A DNA stretch of 64,000 nucleotides from GM7GCV1 sp965222065 (GCA_965222065.1 OZ244933.1:1426001-1490000); one strand, 5' to 3'. Counted from the first letter of the stretch, positions 9,231 to 16,512 are shown. Numbers and translations are program-made. Notes: a model not told the origin generated them from the sequence alone.

Positions 9231-9917
9231 TGCCCGGCTCCATGTGTTGGCTATGATCCATATCGTCATGGTTCATAGGCTCGGATCCAGTGACCGGGCT
9301 TTCCATATCAGAGTGATTCATTGCCCCGTGATCCATATCACTGTGGTTCATCGTGTCCATGGATTGGGGCCCGGATTCACTATGATCCATACTGCTGTGG
9401 TCCATCGTGTCCATGGATTGAGACTCGGATTCGCTATGATCCATACTGCTGTGATCCATCATGTCCATGGATTGGGGCCCGGATTCGCTATGATCCATAC
9501 TGCTGTGGTCCATCGTGTCCACGGATTGAGACTCGGATTCGCTATGATCCATACTGCTGTGGTCCATCGTGTCCATGGATTGGGGCCCGGATTCGCTATG
9601 ATCCATACTGCTGTGATCCATCATGTCCATGGATTGAGACTCGGATTCGTCGTGATCCATGCGACGAAAATCGGACGTTTTGCTGGATTCTGAATCCAAA
9701 AGAAACTGAGCAGAGGTCACTATTTCATCCCCTGCCCTAATACCGTTGTGTATTTCTATATACTCGTCATCCATCCGGCCAAGCTCAACGGCCACTGACT
9801 TAAAACGACCTTCAGACAGAGCGAGAACGACCCGGTTTTGAGATCCGGTTCTAATCACGGCTTCTTTGGGAACGACAAGCAACTTTTCATCTCTTCCTGC
9901 ATGAATCGTTACCTGGG
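9223..9917 (-). pseudogene. cusB: cusB, 5' end deleted at the IS boundary
   Basis: C-terminal part of a CusB/CzcB-type periplasmic adaptor. From about YTQVTIHAG onward it matches the last beta-barrel and membrane-proximal domains (KLLVVPKEAVIRTGSQNRV, then GIRAGDEIVTSAQFLLDSES). The first half of the protein, including signal, lipoyl and hairpin domains, is missing: the frame enters the IS element at 9918. The tail is an unusual array of Met/His/Asp repeats (9325-9648). The stop overlaps the cusA start. A truncated product starting at a TTG in the IS end (9930) is possible but could not act as an adaptor. Alternatively the remnant only provides coupling for cusA translation. Confidence 0.85.
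9325..9648 (-). repeat. Six 54-bp in-frame tandem repeats (18 aa each) in the cusB tail
   Basis: On the minus strand six units of 18 residues follow one another, alternating between a type starting ESESQS and a type starting ESGPQS, each ending near DHSSMDHS. Because the two types alternate, the DNA shows a 108-bp higher-order period. The last unit is degenerate (NHSDMDHG). The repeats are coding and Met/His/Asp-rich, so a soft-metal-binding tail is likely. The plus-strand long ORFs here are only a by-product of the repeat. Confidence 0.9.
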
Positions 9918-9979
9918 TGTATGTCGTCAAACAAAGTTGGACACATGGCGTCCTGATTTAAGAGAGGGTTTGACTCATC
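9918..9979 (+). repeat. IS terminal inverted repeat (orfB side)
   Basis: Begins TGTATGTCGTCAAACAAAG and reaches through AAGAGAGGGTTTGACTCATC. Imperfectly matches the opposite end at 11346-11409 read on the other strand, with small gaps. It overlaps the last bases of orfB. Confidence 0.75.
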
Positions 9980-10967
9980 AGGTTAGTACTCTCTGTTGGC
10001 GAGCATAGTGGATTTGTTTACGCATCGCCAAGGTGTTTTGTTTAATCATCTCTCGCTCTCTCAGTATGGCTTCTCCCCGCCCATAGAACACATCTGCCGG
10101 TGTCAGGTTGTCCAGCGATTCATGATACCGCTCATGGTTGTAATAGCTGACAAACCGCTGAAGGTGTTCTTCCAGTTCACCAGGCAAATAATAGTTATTC
10201 AACAGGATCTGGTTCTTCATGGATCGATGCCAGCGTTCAATCTTGCCTTGCGTCTGCGGGTGATAGGGCCTGCCACGGGTATGCGTCATATGCTGACTGC
10301 CCAGATACTCCGCCAACTCGACGGAAATATAGCAAGGACCGTTATCACTCAACAGTCTGGGTTTGTGCCGCACCTGAACCTGATCCAGCTCCGTGAAGTC
10401 CAGCGCATCATTCAGGGTATCCATGACATCCCCTGCACTCATGGACTGGCAGAGTCGCCAGGACACAATGAACCGGGAGTAATCGTCTAACACGGTGGAC
10501 AGGTAATACCAGCCCCAGCCAATGATTTTGAAGTAGGTAAAATCCGTCTGCCAGAGTTCATTCACCCGGGTACTGGGATGGCTAAACTGGTCACTGGCCT
10601 GCATCAGCAGATACGCGGGACTGGTGATCAGGTCCTGCGCCTTTAACAGCCGGTAGACACTGGATTCCGAGACAAAATAGCCTTGGGTATCCGTGTAGGT
10701 CACCGCCAGCTCCCTGGGAGACATGGCAGGCTGATCCAGCGCCAGCTCAATCAGGGCATCCCGATGACTCTGGCCGATCCGGTTCCAGGGTTCTGAATCC
10801 GGTTTGCGATCCTCCAGTCCATCCAACCCCTCATCCTCGTAGCGCTTTAACCAGCCGTAGAAAGTGGAACGGTGGATGCCCAGCCGATCCAGTGTCTGGC
10901 GCACCGATAAACTGGATTGAGTGACCAGTTGAATGATCTCGTACTTTTCCGAAGCGCGATATCTCAT
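9978..10967 (-). CDS. IS3-family transposase OrfB (DDE integrase)
   Basis: 329 aa. An N-terminal helix-turn-helix (SVRQTLDRLGIHRSTFYGWL) is followed by the rve catalytic core. Acidic residues of the DDE triad can be placed at QTDFTYF, LSDNGPCY and QGKIERWHRSMK. The ATG overlaps the stop of orfA as ATGA, so translation is probably coupled by re-initiation rather than by the usual -1 frameshift. Intact. Confidence 0.92.
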   Translation of the reverse strand: MRYRASEKYEIIQLVTQSSLSVRQTLDRLGIHRSTFYGWLKRYEDEGLDGLEDRKPDSEPWNRIGQSHRDALIELALDQPAMSPRELAVTYTDTQGYFVSESSVYRLLKAQDLITSPAYLLMQASDQFSHPSTRVNELWQTDFTYFKIIGWGWYYLSTVLDDYSRFIVSWRLCQSMSAGDVMDTLNDALDFTELDQVQVRHKPRLLSDNGPCYISVELAEYLGSQHMTHTRGRPYHPQTQGKIERWHRSMKNQILLNNYYLPGELEEHLQRFVSYYNHERYHESLDNLTPADVFYGRGEAILREREMIKQNTLAMRKQIHYARQQRVLT

Positions 10968-11326
10968 ATACCGTCTTCCCCATCCCCCAGCACGCTTTTT
11001 TTCAAAAGCCGGTTTTCCAGTAACAACTCCGCCAGCGTCTCTTTGAGCACAGTTGCCTCTGAACGCAGTTGCTTCACCTCATCCGAGGTCGCTTCCCGGG
11101 CAGTATCACCGGCCAGACGTTTCTTGCCTGCCTCCAAAAACTCCTTGGACCAGCGGTAGTACACATTGGGATTAATACCTTCCCGGCGACAGAGTTCAGC
11201 AATACTGTCCTCGCCTCGAAGACCATCCAATACAATGCGGATTTTCTCTTCGGAAGAATACTGCTTGCGGGTGGCTCGACGGATATCTCGAACGGTTTTT
11301 TCAGAAGGGCTTTTGGTCGTCATCAT
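10964..11326 (-). CDS. IS3-family transposase OrfA (DNA-binding)
   Basis: 120 aa. Helix-turn-helix of the transposase_8 type: KQYSSEEKIRIVLDGLRGE with the second helix around IAELCRREGINPNVYYRW, then a coiled region with a leucine-rich tail (ETLAELLLENRLLKKSV). It binds the terminal repeats and partners OrfB. RBS AAGAGGAAACG lies just before the ATG. Confidence 0.92.
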   Translation of the reverse strand: MMTTKSPSEKTVRDIRRATRKQYSSEEKIRIVLDGLRGEDSIAELCRREGINPNVYYRWSKEFLEAGKKRLAGDTAREATSDEVKQLRSEATVLKETLAELLLENRLLKKSVLGDGEDGI

Positions 11327-11345
11327 CGTTTCCTCTTGGGTTAAC

Positions 11346-11409
11346 GATGAGCCAAAACCCTCTCTTAGACAATCAGCCTATTTGGTCCACTTTGTGATGA
11401 CGGGATACA
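11346..11409 (-). repeat. IS terminal inverted repeat (orfA side)
   Basis: Read on the minus strand it begins TGTATCCCGTCATCACAAAG and continues to AAGAGAGGGTTTTGGCTCATC, matching the opposite end imperfectly. It lies immediately upstream of orfA. Confidence 0.75.
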
Positions 11410-12021
11410 CGCGAACTGTTATATTCAAACCTGGAAGAACAGGAGCGCCTGACCAAAATGGTTAATGACATGCTCTGGCTGGCCCAAAGCGAACACGGTC
11501 TGCTCAAGCCTGTCTGGGAGCCGCTCGATCTGGCTCGGGAAGTGCGCGAGCTGTTCGATTTTTTCGAGGCCTTGGCGGAGGAAAAACACATCGAATTGGT
11601 ATTGGATGGAAAGGCGCCAATTATACTGGGTGATCGCGCCATGTTGCGTCGTGCATTATCCAATCTCCTGTCCAATGCCTTACGTCATGCGCCCGCGGAG
11701 GCACGTGTGCTAATCCTGCTGGATTCATCGGGCGAGGGTAGGGCGTTACTCAGCGTACAGAATCCGGGCCCGGAGATTCCAGCCGAGCATTTGCCCAGGG
11801 TTTTCGACCGCTTTTACCGTGTCGATCCTTCCCGGCAACGCCAAAGCGAAGGTGCTGGTTTGGGGTTGGCTATCGTCAAGTCCATAGTCGAAGCCCATGA
11901 GGGGAATATTAGCGTGACATCCGAGCGCAACGTCACGCGTTTCACGATCAGCTTACCCAGCACAGCTGATACAGAGGTGAGTCCTACGGGAGAAAGTGAT
12001 GAGTCAACTGACCATCGGTAA
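11410..12021 (+). pseudogene. Heavy-metal sensor histidine kinase (CusS/CopS type), 5' end deleted
   Basis: The open frame starts at the IS edge with RELLYSNLEEQERL and runs 203 codons. It keeps the second dimerisation helix and the complete ATPase domain: LSNLLSNALRH (N box), FDRFYRVD (F box) and GAGLGLAIVKSIVEAHEG (G2 box). The sensor part, HAMP and the phospho-accepting His helix are missing. The family is the heavy-metal sensor kinase group (CusS/CopS/IrlS). No response regulator remains upstream. It overlaps merR by 23 bases; an internal ATG at 11458 could give a kinase fragment of no obvious use. Confidence 0.88.
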
Positions 12022-12403
12022 ACTGGCGCAAGCTGCTCGGGCCAGTGTTGAAACTATCCGTTATTACGAACGCCTCGGACTTGTCGAGCAGCCGCCAAAG
12101 CCAGCTCAAGGATACCGCACCTACCCAAAAGCCACCCTGGCACGGGTTTTGTTCATCAAACGCGCCCAGGAGCTGGGATTCACTTTGGAAGAAATCGATA
12201 ATCTGTTGGCGCTTGGAGAATCCCAATGCGAAGAGGTACAAGGTCTGGCTGAAAGCAAGCTGGCCGAGGTGCAGGCGAAAATTAACGACCTGCACCGATT
12301 GGAGCAAGTCCTGGAGCATTTATTGATTCAGTGCCGCACCAATCCCGATAATGCGGTTTGCCCCATTGTGGAATCCTTGCAACCCCCTTTCGAGCAATCA
12401 TAA
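11999..12403 (+). CDS. merR: Mercury-responsive regulator MerR
   Basis: 134 aa. N-terminal winged helix MTIGKLA-type region (LTIGKLAQAARASVETIRYY), then a long dimerisation helix. Three cysteines at 77, 112 and 121 have exactly the spacing of the Hg(II) site in Tn501 MerR (C82, C117, C126), separating it from Zn/Cd/Pb members. Start: a GTG at 11996 is possible, but the ATG at 11999 follows GGGAGAAA. It overlaps the end of the broken kinase. Unlike Tn21/Tn501 it is not divergent but lies upstream of merT in the same direction, so the operator at 12431-12462 controls merTP but not obviously merR itself. Confidence 0.93.
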   Translation: MSQLTIGKLAQAARASVETIRYYERLGLVEQPPKPAQGYRTYPKATLARVLFIKRAQELGFTLEEIDNLLALGESQCEEVQGLAESKLAEVQAKINDLHRLEQVLEHLLIQCRTNPDNAVCPIVESLQPPFEQS

Positions 12404-12430
12404 ATGGGCGATCAATCATAAATTTGAACT

Positions 12431-12462
12431 TGACTCCGTACCTGAGTACGGTGGTTACACTG
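12431..12462 (+). promoter_or_regulatory. MerR-dependent mer promoter/operator
   Basis: TTGACT at 12431 and TACACT at 12457 are separated by 20 bases (19 if TTACAC is taken), the overlong spacer of MerR promoters. Centred in the spacer is a perfect dyad CCGTAC-CTGA-GTACGG (12437-12452), matching known mer operators. It is 32 bases upstream of merT. MerR-Hg(II) would untwist the spacer and switch on merTP. Confidence 0.92.
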
Positions 12463-12493
12463 GCTTCATCACAATTATTGGGTGGAGTCAGCC

Positions 12494-12853
12494 ATGACCC
12501 TAAAACATAAACTCGCTGAAAGCAACGTACCCGTTATAGGTGGCGTGATTGCCGCTATCGGTGCGAGTCTGTGCTGTGTCGGACCTTTTGTGTTGCTGAT
12601 GTTGGGCGTCAGCGGCGCCTGGATCGGCAACCTGACACTGCTGGAGCCTTATCGTCCTTTCTTTATTGTCATCGTGTTGTTGCTGTTCGGTTGGGCTGGC
12701 TGGCAGGTTCATCGACCAATCGAGGCCTGTGCGTCGGGCACCGCCTGCGCCGTACCGCAACCACGGAAACGGCGGCAGATTATTGTCTGGACGACAGCAA
12801 TCATCGTGCTGATCCTCGTCAGCAGTAGTTACTGGATTCCCTTGCTAGCTTGA
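12494..12853 (+). CDS. merT: Mercuric ion transporter MerT
   Basis: 119 aa, three membrane helices. The vicinal pair in GASLCCVGPF lies in TM1 and the cytoplasmic pair CASGTAC has the spacing of MerT C76/C82. It moves Hg(II) from MerP to the cytoplasm. The ATG at 12494 follows GGTGGAG; the frame opens four codons earlier with GTG. First gene after the mer operator. Confidence 0.93.
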   Translation: MTLKHKLAESNVPVIGGVIAAIGASLCCVGPFVLLMLGVSGAWIGNLTLLEPYRPFFIVIVLLLFGWAGWQVHRPIEACASGTACAVPQPRKRRQIIVWTTAIIVLILVSSSYWIPLLA

Positions 12854-12873
12854 AGAGAACCTGGAGAATTTTC

Positions 12874-13161
12874 ATGATAAAAATTACGTTCGTATCGATA
12901 CTCGCCCTTATCAGCCTACCGGTCTGGGCCAAACCGCAAACCGTAAACTTGGATTTACCCACTATGAACTGTGCCATGTGCCCGATCACAGTGAAAAAGG
13001 CGCTAACTAAGGTAAAAGGAGTGATCAAGGCTGAGGTCAGTTATGAACACAAGCAGGCCGTAGTGACATTCGAAGATACCCAGACCGACACTAACAAATT
13101 GATTGAGGCGACCACCAACGCCGGTTATCCATCAACCATCGTGGAAACGGCAGCGCCATGA
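12874..13161 (+). CDS. merP: Periplasmic mercury-binding protein MerP
   Basis: 95 aa with a signal peptide (cleavage after LPVWA) and an HMA fold. The metal site is MNCAMCP, the usual CxxC, followed by ITVKKALTKVKGV. It passes Hg(II) to MerT. The ATG at 12874 follows CTGGAG; a TTG at 12850 overlapping the merT stop is less likely. Its stop overlaps the next gene (ATGA). Confidence 0.93.
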   Translation: MIKITFVSILALISLPVWAKPQTVNLDLPTMNCAMCPITVKKALTKVKGVIKAEVSYEHKQAVVTFEDTQTDTNKLIEATTNAGYPSTIVETAAP

Positions 13162-13358
13162 CTTCAAGTGTGATTCTACAGTCGGAACTGACTTGCCCAG
13201 AATGTGGCCATAAAAAAACCGAGACCATGCCAACGGATGCCTGCCAATGGTTTTATGAATGCGAACGTTGCAGTGCGGTGCTCAAACCAAAACCCGGCGA
13301 CTGCTGTGTGTATTGTTCCTTCGGCTCGGTGCCTTGTCCATCTATTCAAAAAAAATAA
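13158..13358 (+). CDS. GDCCVxC-domain small protein of mer operons
   Basis: 66 aa, no signal peptide. Two zinc-ribbon-like pairs (CPECG and CERC) are followed by GDCCVYCSFGSVPCP, the motif that names the GDCCVxC family; in some members one Cys is selenocysteine, here all are Cys codons. The start overlaps the merP stop as ATGA, so translation is coupled. It is a recurrent mer-operon gene of unknown biochemical role; Hg(II) binding is an inference from its cysteines. Confidence 0.85.
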   Translation: MTSSVILQSELTCPECGHKKTETMPTDACQWFYECERCSAVLKPKPGDCCVYCSFGSVPCPSIQKK

Positions 13359-13856
13359 AATTATTTTTAAGGAATTTCTGAGCATGGTATTTTTTATGGT
13401 ATTACCGATTGTCAGTGAAATAAGTCATAGATTTTAAAAGATAAAAATGGCTTATTTACAATAGAGTGGAGTGAGGGAAATTTGTACCCTCTTGAAATAT
13501 AAAAAATAAAACAAATCCAATTGATAATGTAATTTGCATAATCAATGGTGTTTTTCATGGCATTTATTACGGGTAGCAAGACAGAAAGCGGCGATACTAT
13601 GAGAGGCACATTGATGCTGACATGGTATCAGCGAGTTTGAACTGCGTGTGCTCTGGAATACTCTGGAAACCTGTTATACCAGTACGCTTCAATTTGCTTT
13701 GCTTCTCATCCGTGCTAGCTGATTATTTCCAATAACAGCATGGGACAGCCGCCTTTATTACTCATCATTCTCGGATTGTTGAGCAGTCGAAAAAAGTCCA
13801 GGGAGTGGTTAATGCACAAGAGCTGTAGTTCGCGTCGTGATTATGTTTTCTGCTGA
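13359..13856. other. 498-bp gene-free spacer after the mer cassette
   Basis: AT-rich in its first 200 bases. No ORF here has a convincing ribosome site or protein-like composition. A short frame near 13780-13830 reads VEQSKKVQGVVNAQEL, loosely like an HMA domain tail, and could be a worn gene fragment, but it is too short to call. No clear terminator was found after the GDCCVxC gene. Confidence 0.5.
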
Positions 13857-14282
13857 TTAGCTCTCAGCCATCGCTTGAATTTTTGATTGCTTCTCACGCC
13901 TGTACAGGGACTCTAGAATACGACAGTCGGCAACATGTCCCCCCGAACAGCTTGCAGACATACGTCGCAGTTTCCTGGCCAGAGACTCAAGGTGCTTGAT
14001 GCGGTTGCGAATCCCGTGTAGATGTTTGTCAGTAATTTTGTCCACCGCTTCACAGGAAAGATCGGGTTGTTCTTTGAGCGACAGCAGTTCTCGGATATCG
14101 TCCAAAGAAAAACCCAGCTCACGAGCATGAAGGATAAAGCGCAGCTGATGGATGTGATGGTCGGTGTAACGGCGGTAGCCACTTTCCGAACGCGCAGTCG
14201 GCGACAGAATACCCACCCGCTCGTAGTAGCGAATGGTTTCGATATGGCAGCCCGACAGCCGTGATGCCTCGCCAATCTTCAT
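13857..14282 (-). CDS. MerR-family metal regulator, ZntR/CadR-like
   Basis: 141 aa from the ATG at 14282 (MKIGEASRLSG, helix-turn-helix with IETIRYYERVGIL). Metal-site residues are Cys77, Cys112, His116 and Cys120 (CSGGHVADC). The 35-residue Cys-Cys gap fits the family, and the His in the loop resembles ZntR-type Zn/Cd/Pb sensors, not MerR (C-x8-C without His) or CueR. It is divergent from a CDF transporter with a MerR-type promoter between them, so that transporter is its probable target. The open frame extends upstream but without a better start. Confidence 0.88.
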   Translation of the reverse strand: MKIGEASRLSGCHIETIRYYERVGILSPTARSESGYRRYTDHHIHQLRFILHARELGFSLDDIRELLSLKEQPDLSCEAVDKITDKHLHGIRNRIKHLESLARKLRRMSASCSGGHVADCRILESLYRREKQSKIQAMAES

Positions 14283-14292
14283 GATGTGTCTC

Positions 14293-14323
14293 TTGACCCT
14301 GTAGCCATTACAGACTTTATGGT
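14293..14323 (+). promoter_or_regulatory. MerR-family operator/promoter for the CDF gene
   Basis: TTGACC at 14293 and TATGGT at 14318 are 19 bases apart. The spacer contains the perfect dyad CTGTA-GCCAT-TACAG (14299-14313). CTGTA/TACAG half-sites are like those of ZntR/CadR operators. The site lies in the 72-bp gap between the divergent regulator and the transporter. Confidence 0.8.
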
Positions 14324-14354
14324 AGCAAAGAAGACACAATACTTGGAGAGAGGA

Positions 14355-14966
14355 ATGAGCTCAGATTGCTGCGATGTCGACACTGTTGACCAGCTCGCCA
14401 CGGCGGGGCGCCGTAAAACGCTGTATATTGTCCTGTGGATTAATATCCTGATGTTCGTGGCCGAACTTGGAGCCGGCATCTGGGCCGATTCCAAGGCGCT
14501 GATGGCGGATTCTGCCGACAACCTGGGGGACAGCCTGGTCTACGCCATGAGCCTCTTTGTGGTTGCTCGCAGTGTGCGCTGGCGGGCAGGAACAGCCTTC
14601 GTGAAAGGGTTGATTCAGCTTGCCTTTGGGTTAGGTCTTATAGTCACAATTATTGCCAGCCTGTTGGGAGAACCACAGCCAATTGGCTTGGCGATGGTGG
14701 CGGTTGCAGGCCTGGCGCTGCTCGGCAACCTGGCCTGTTTCGGTCTACTGATGAAGCACCGAGGGGAGGATGTGAACATGCGTTCTGTCTGGCTGTGTTC
14801 CCGCAACGATGTGATCAGTAATGCCGGGGTGATTATTTCAGGAGCTCTGGTTATTTGGCTCGATTCTTATTGGCCGGACTTGATAGTTGCCAGTATCGTT
14901 GCCATCGTTTTTCTTCACACGGCCTATGAAGTGTTTCGAAGCGCAGGTCAATCCTGGCGGGCCTAA
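14355..14966 (+). CDS. Cation diffusion facilitator-like metal transporter
   Basis: 203 aa from the ATG at 14355 (the frame is open for 23 more codons upstream, through the promoter). About six membrane helices. The TM2 metal motif reads DNLGD, i.e. Asp where ZitB/CzcD have His, as in FieF; the TM5 counterpart is RNDVISN. A Cys pair sits at the N-terminus (SDCCDV). The cytoplasmic domain of classical CDF proteins is missing, which makes it short. Known neighbours of CadR/PbrR-like regulators include this cation-transporter type, which exports Cd, Zn or Pb. Metal specificity is not decidable here. Confidence 0.82.
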   Translation: MSSDCCDVDTVDQLATAGRRKTLYIVLWINILMFVAELGAGIWADSKALMADSADNLGDSLVYAMSLFVVARSVRWRAGTAFVKGLIQLAFGLGLIVTIIASLLGEPQPIGLAMVAVAGLALLGNLACFGLLMKHRGEDVNMRSVWLCSRNDVISNAGVIISGALVIWLDSYWPDLIVASIVAIVFLHTAYEVFRSAGQSWRA

Positions 14967-14968
14967 AA

Positions 14969-14999
14969 CCGTTGATTGATCTATGTCAATCATCAACGG
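14969..14999 (+). terminator. Hairpin after the CDF gene, probable terminator
   Basis: CCGTTGAT (14969) pairs with ATCAACGG (14992-14999), with further partial pairing inside the loop. It starts 3 bases after the stop codon. The T tract downstream is poor, so termination is likely but not certain. Confidence 0.5.
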
Positions 15000-15065
15000 C
15001 GCTATGTTTGAACTTTTAAGAGAATAAGGTATCTTTCTTAGGGTTGATGCAACCATTTGCAGATT

Positions 15066-15446
15066 ATGCGGCTCAGCAGATTTAGATTTTACATAGCGAT
15101 CTTCGCGTTACTGGCTTTTACCAGCCAGTCGTTCGCTGTTGAGGAATGGCCCTGCCAAAAGATGAGTCACGAACCTGATGCGCCAGTAATGTCGGGGACA
15201 ATGGCTCTTGGAAGCCATACCCAGGCAAGCCATACCCAAGCAGATAATGCCCTTACGGCTGCTGCCGCTGATTGTTGCAGCCAGGATCACTGCTCTCAGA
15301 TGGATTGCATCTCTGCAAGCGTTGCGGTGGTGAGTACACTGTCGCCGTTTCCCGTCCAGTTTTCTCAAACCTTCAATACAGCGTATTCGGTTTCCTTCCT
15401 CTCGCAGGAAGCTTCGTCGCTGTTTCGCCCCCCCATTTCCCGCTGA
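15066..15446 (+). CDS. Secreted Cys-rich small protein of metal loci
   Basis: 126 aa from the ATG at 15066. Signal peptide with cleavage near SQSFA. The mature part has a short direct repeat (SHTQA twice) and a cysteine cluster DCCSQDHCSQMDC around residue 80, and ends LFRPPISR. The layout (signal, Cys/His cluster, RPP at the end) is shared with the gene at 17144. Both lie just upstream of metal-handling genes. It resembles CopL/DUF2946-type proteins in style but I cannot assign it. RBS is weak. Confidence 0.6.
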   Translation: MRLSRFRFYIAIFALLAFTSQSFAVEEWPCQKMSHEPDAPVMSGTMALGSHTQASHTQADNALTAAAADCCSQDHCSQMDCISASVAVVSTLSPFPVQFSQTFNTAYSVSFLSQEASSLFRPPISR

Positions 15447-15579
15447 AGTGGGGTTGGTACGCTTGAAATTCAGGTGCGTGACGACCCAGTAAGCGGGAGA
15501 TCAAAACTCCCATAACGTCTGTTTAAAGCGCGCCGTAGCTACTGAGCGTGCTCATTGCAATTCTTGATCGGGAGTCATC

Positions 15580-16080
15580 ATGAAGCCATTACATACCTAT
15601 CTGCGCTTTCCGGCGCTGATCCTATTCCTGTTATTTCTTACCGCTTGTTCCGAAAGCGAAAATCACGTAACTAAAAGCGCAACGATTGCAACGTTGGATG
15701 TCTATAAAAACCGCACCTGTCAATGCTGCCAGCAATGGATTCAGCATATGGAAGATGTTGGATTTGACACAAAAACCCACCACCCGTCGGACTTGAATCG
15801 CATTAAAAATGACTATGGCATAGCACCTGAGTTCCAGTCCTGCCATACAGCAGTGACGAGTAACGGTTATGTGTTCGAAGGCCATATCCCTGCGCGCTTT
15901 GTTCAGCAGTTTCTGGAAAACCCTCCAGATGACGCCATTGGCCTTAGTGTGCCTGGTATGCCGGCAGGCAGCCCGGGTATGGAGATGGGTGACAGGTTTA
16001 CGCCTTACAAAGTATGGCTGCTTAAAAAAGACGGTTCGGCTGACGTGTTTGCATCTGTGAATAGTCGCGATCAGCAATAG
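15580..16080 (+). CDS. DUF411 metal-binding lipoprotein
   Basis: 166 aa. A lipobox (LFLTACSES) gives an outer or periplasmic lipoprotein. The DUF411 motif follows: LDVYKNRTCQCCQQWIQHM, then QSCHTAV and the GHIPA segment, and a Met-rich stretch (GMPAGSPGMEMGD). DUF411 proteins occur in copper, silver and other metal resistance clusters and are thought to bind metal through CxCC. RBS GGGAG. It is followed at once by a decayed TolC-family gene. Confidence 0.9.
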   Translation: MKPLHTYLRFPALILFLLFLTACSESENHVTKSATIATLDVYKNRTCQCCQQWIQHMEDVGFDTKTHHPSDLNRIKNDYGIAPEFQSCHTAVTSNGYVFEGHIPARFVQQFLENPPDDAIGLSVPGMPAGSPGMEMGDRFTPYKVWLLKKDGSADVFASVNSRDQQ

Positions 16081-16091
16081 GATATATAACG

Positions 16092-16512
16092 ATGAACATT
16101 CAATGGGTATCTTTATTGTTTTTGCTGGTGGGGTTTCCTGTATTTGCTCAGATTCAGCATCGGCACTTCTAGACCCCAAGGTCAGCCTGATGGCGGCTAA
16201 CTTTCCTACCGACAGCTTCAATATCAACCAGGAGCCTATGACACAGCTCACTGTAGGTGTTAGTCAGATGTTTCCTCGCGGGGATAGTCTGGCGCTGCCC
16301 AGCCAGCACGGTGATGAGCCGGCGTCGGTGGGAGGTTAGCCGGATAGTGATCGTTGGCTCTATGAACAGGTCAACCGGCACCCACTCTTGCTGGCACTTG
16401 ATCAGCGTATTGATACCATGGAGACCGGGGTCGAATGAAATATAAATCTGAGTGGGGTCTTTCCGCCCAATACGGCTATAGGGACGATGATCTCATGGGC
16501 ATGCACTCTTAG
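16092..16512 (+). pseudogene. Decayed TolC-family outer-membrane efflux gene
   Basis: The start MNIQWVSLLFLLVGFPVFAQ is a signal peptide that meets a TAG after 26 codons. The next frame continues with DPKVSLMAANFPTDSF and MTQLTVGVSQMFPRGDSL, typical of the N-terminal domain of metal-efflux outer-membrane proteins. After a further break come HPLLLALDQRIDTMETGVE and, in a third frame, KYKSEWGLSAQYGYRDDDL. At least three frame changes or small deletions are needed, and the last two thirds of the gene are gone. Such a gene usually belongs to a cus/cop efflux operon, so this may be the lost channel partner of cusA. Confidence 0.8.

Larger units (their letters stand above)
9918..11409 (-). mobile_element. 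IS3-family insertion sequence, complete, 1492 bp
   Basis: Two transposase genes orfA and orfB on the minus strand lie between imperfect terminal inverted repeats of about 60 bp (9918-9979 and 11346-11409). Both ends read TGTAT inward, giving TG...CA termini as in IS3 elements, and both contain AAGAGAGGGTTT. The bases just outside differ (GGG before 9918, CGC after 11409), so no target duplication is seen. The boundaries also fit the coding frames of the two interrupted genes: cusB resumes with ..CCCAG (Q of QVTI) and the kinase with CGC (R of RELLYSNLEE). Confidence 0.88.

Noticed and set aside
9244..9740. Long plus-strand ORFs over the cusB tail, and a first impression of a CRISPR-like repeat array
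   Set aside because: The 54-bp repeats are contiguous, in-frame and encode a Met/His/Asp tail; there are no unique spacers, and the plus-strand frames have odd composition caused by the repeat.
10964..10967. Programmed -1 frameshift between IS orfA and orfB
   Set aside because: The genes overlap as ATGA and orfB has its own ATG, so coupled re-initiation is enough; no slippery A-run was seen at the junction.
13412..13609. Minus-strand ORF of 65 codons in the spacer after the mer cassette
   Set aside because: No ribosome site, AT-rich composition and no protein-like features; treated as chance.
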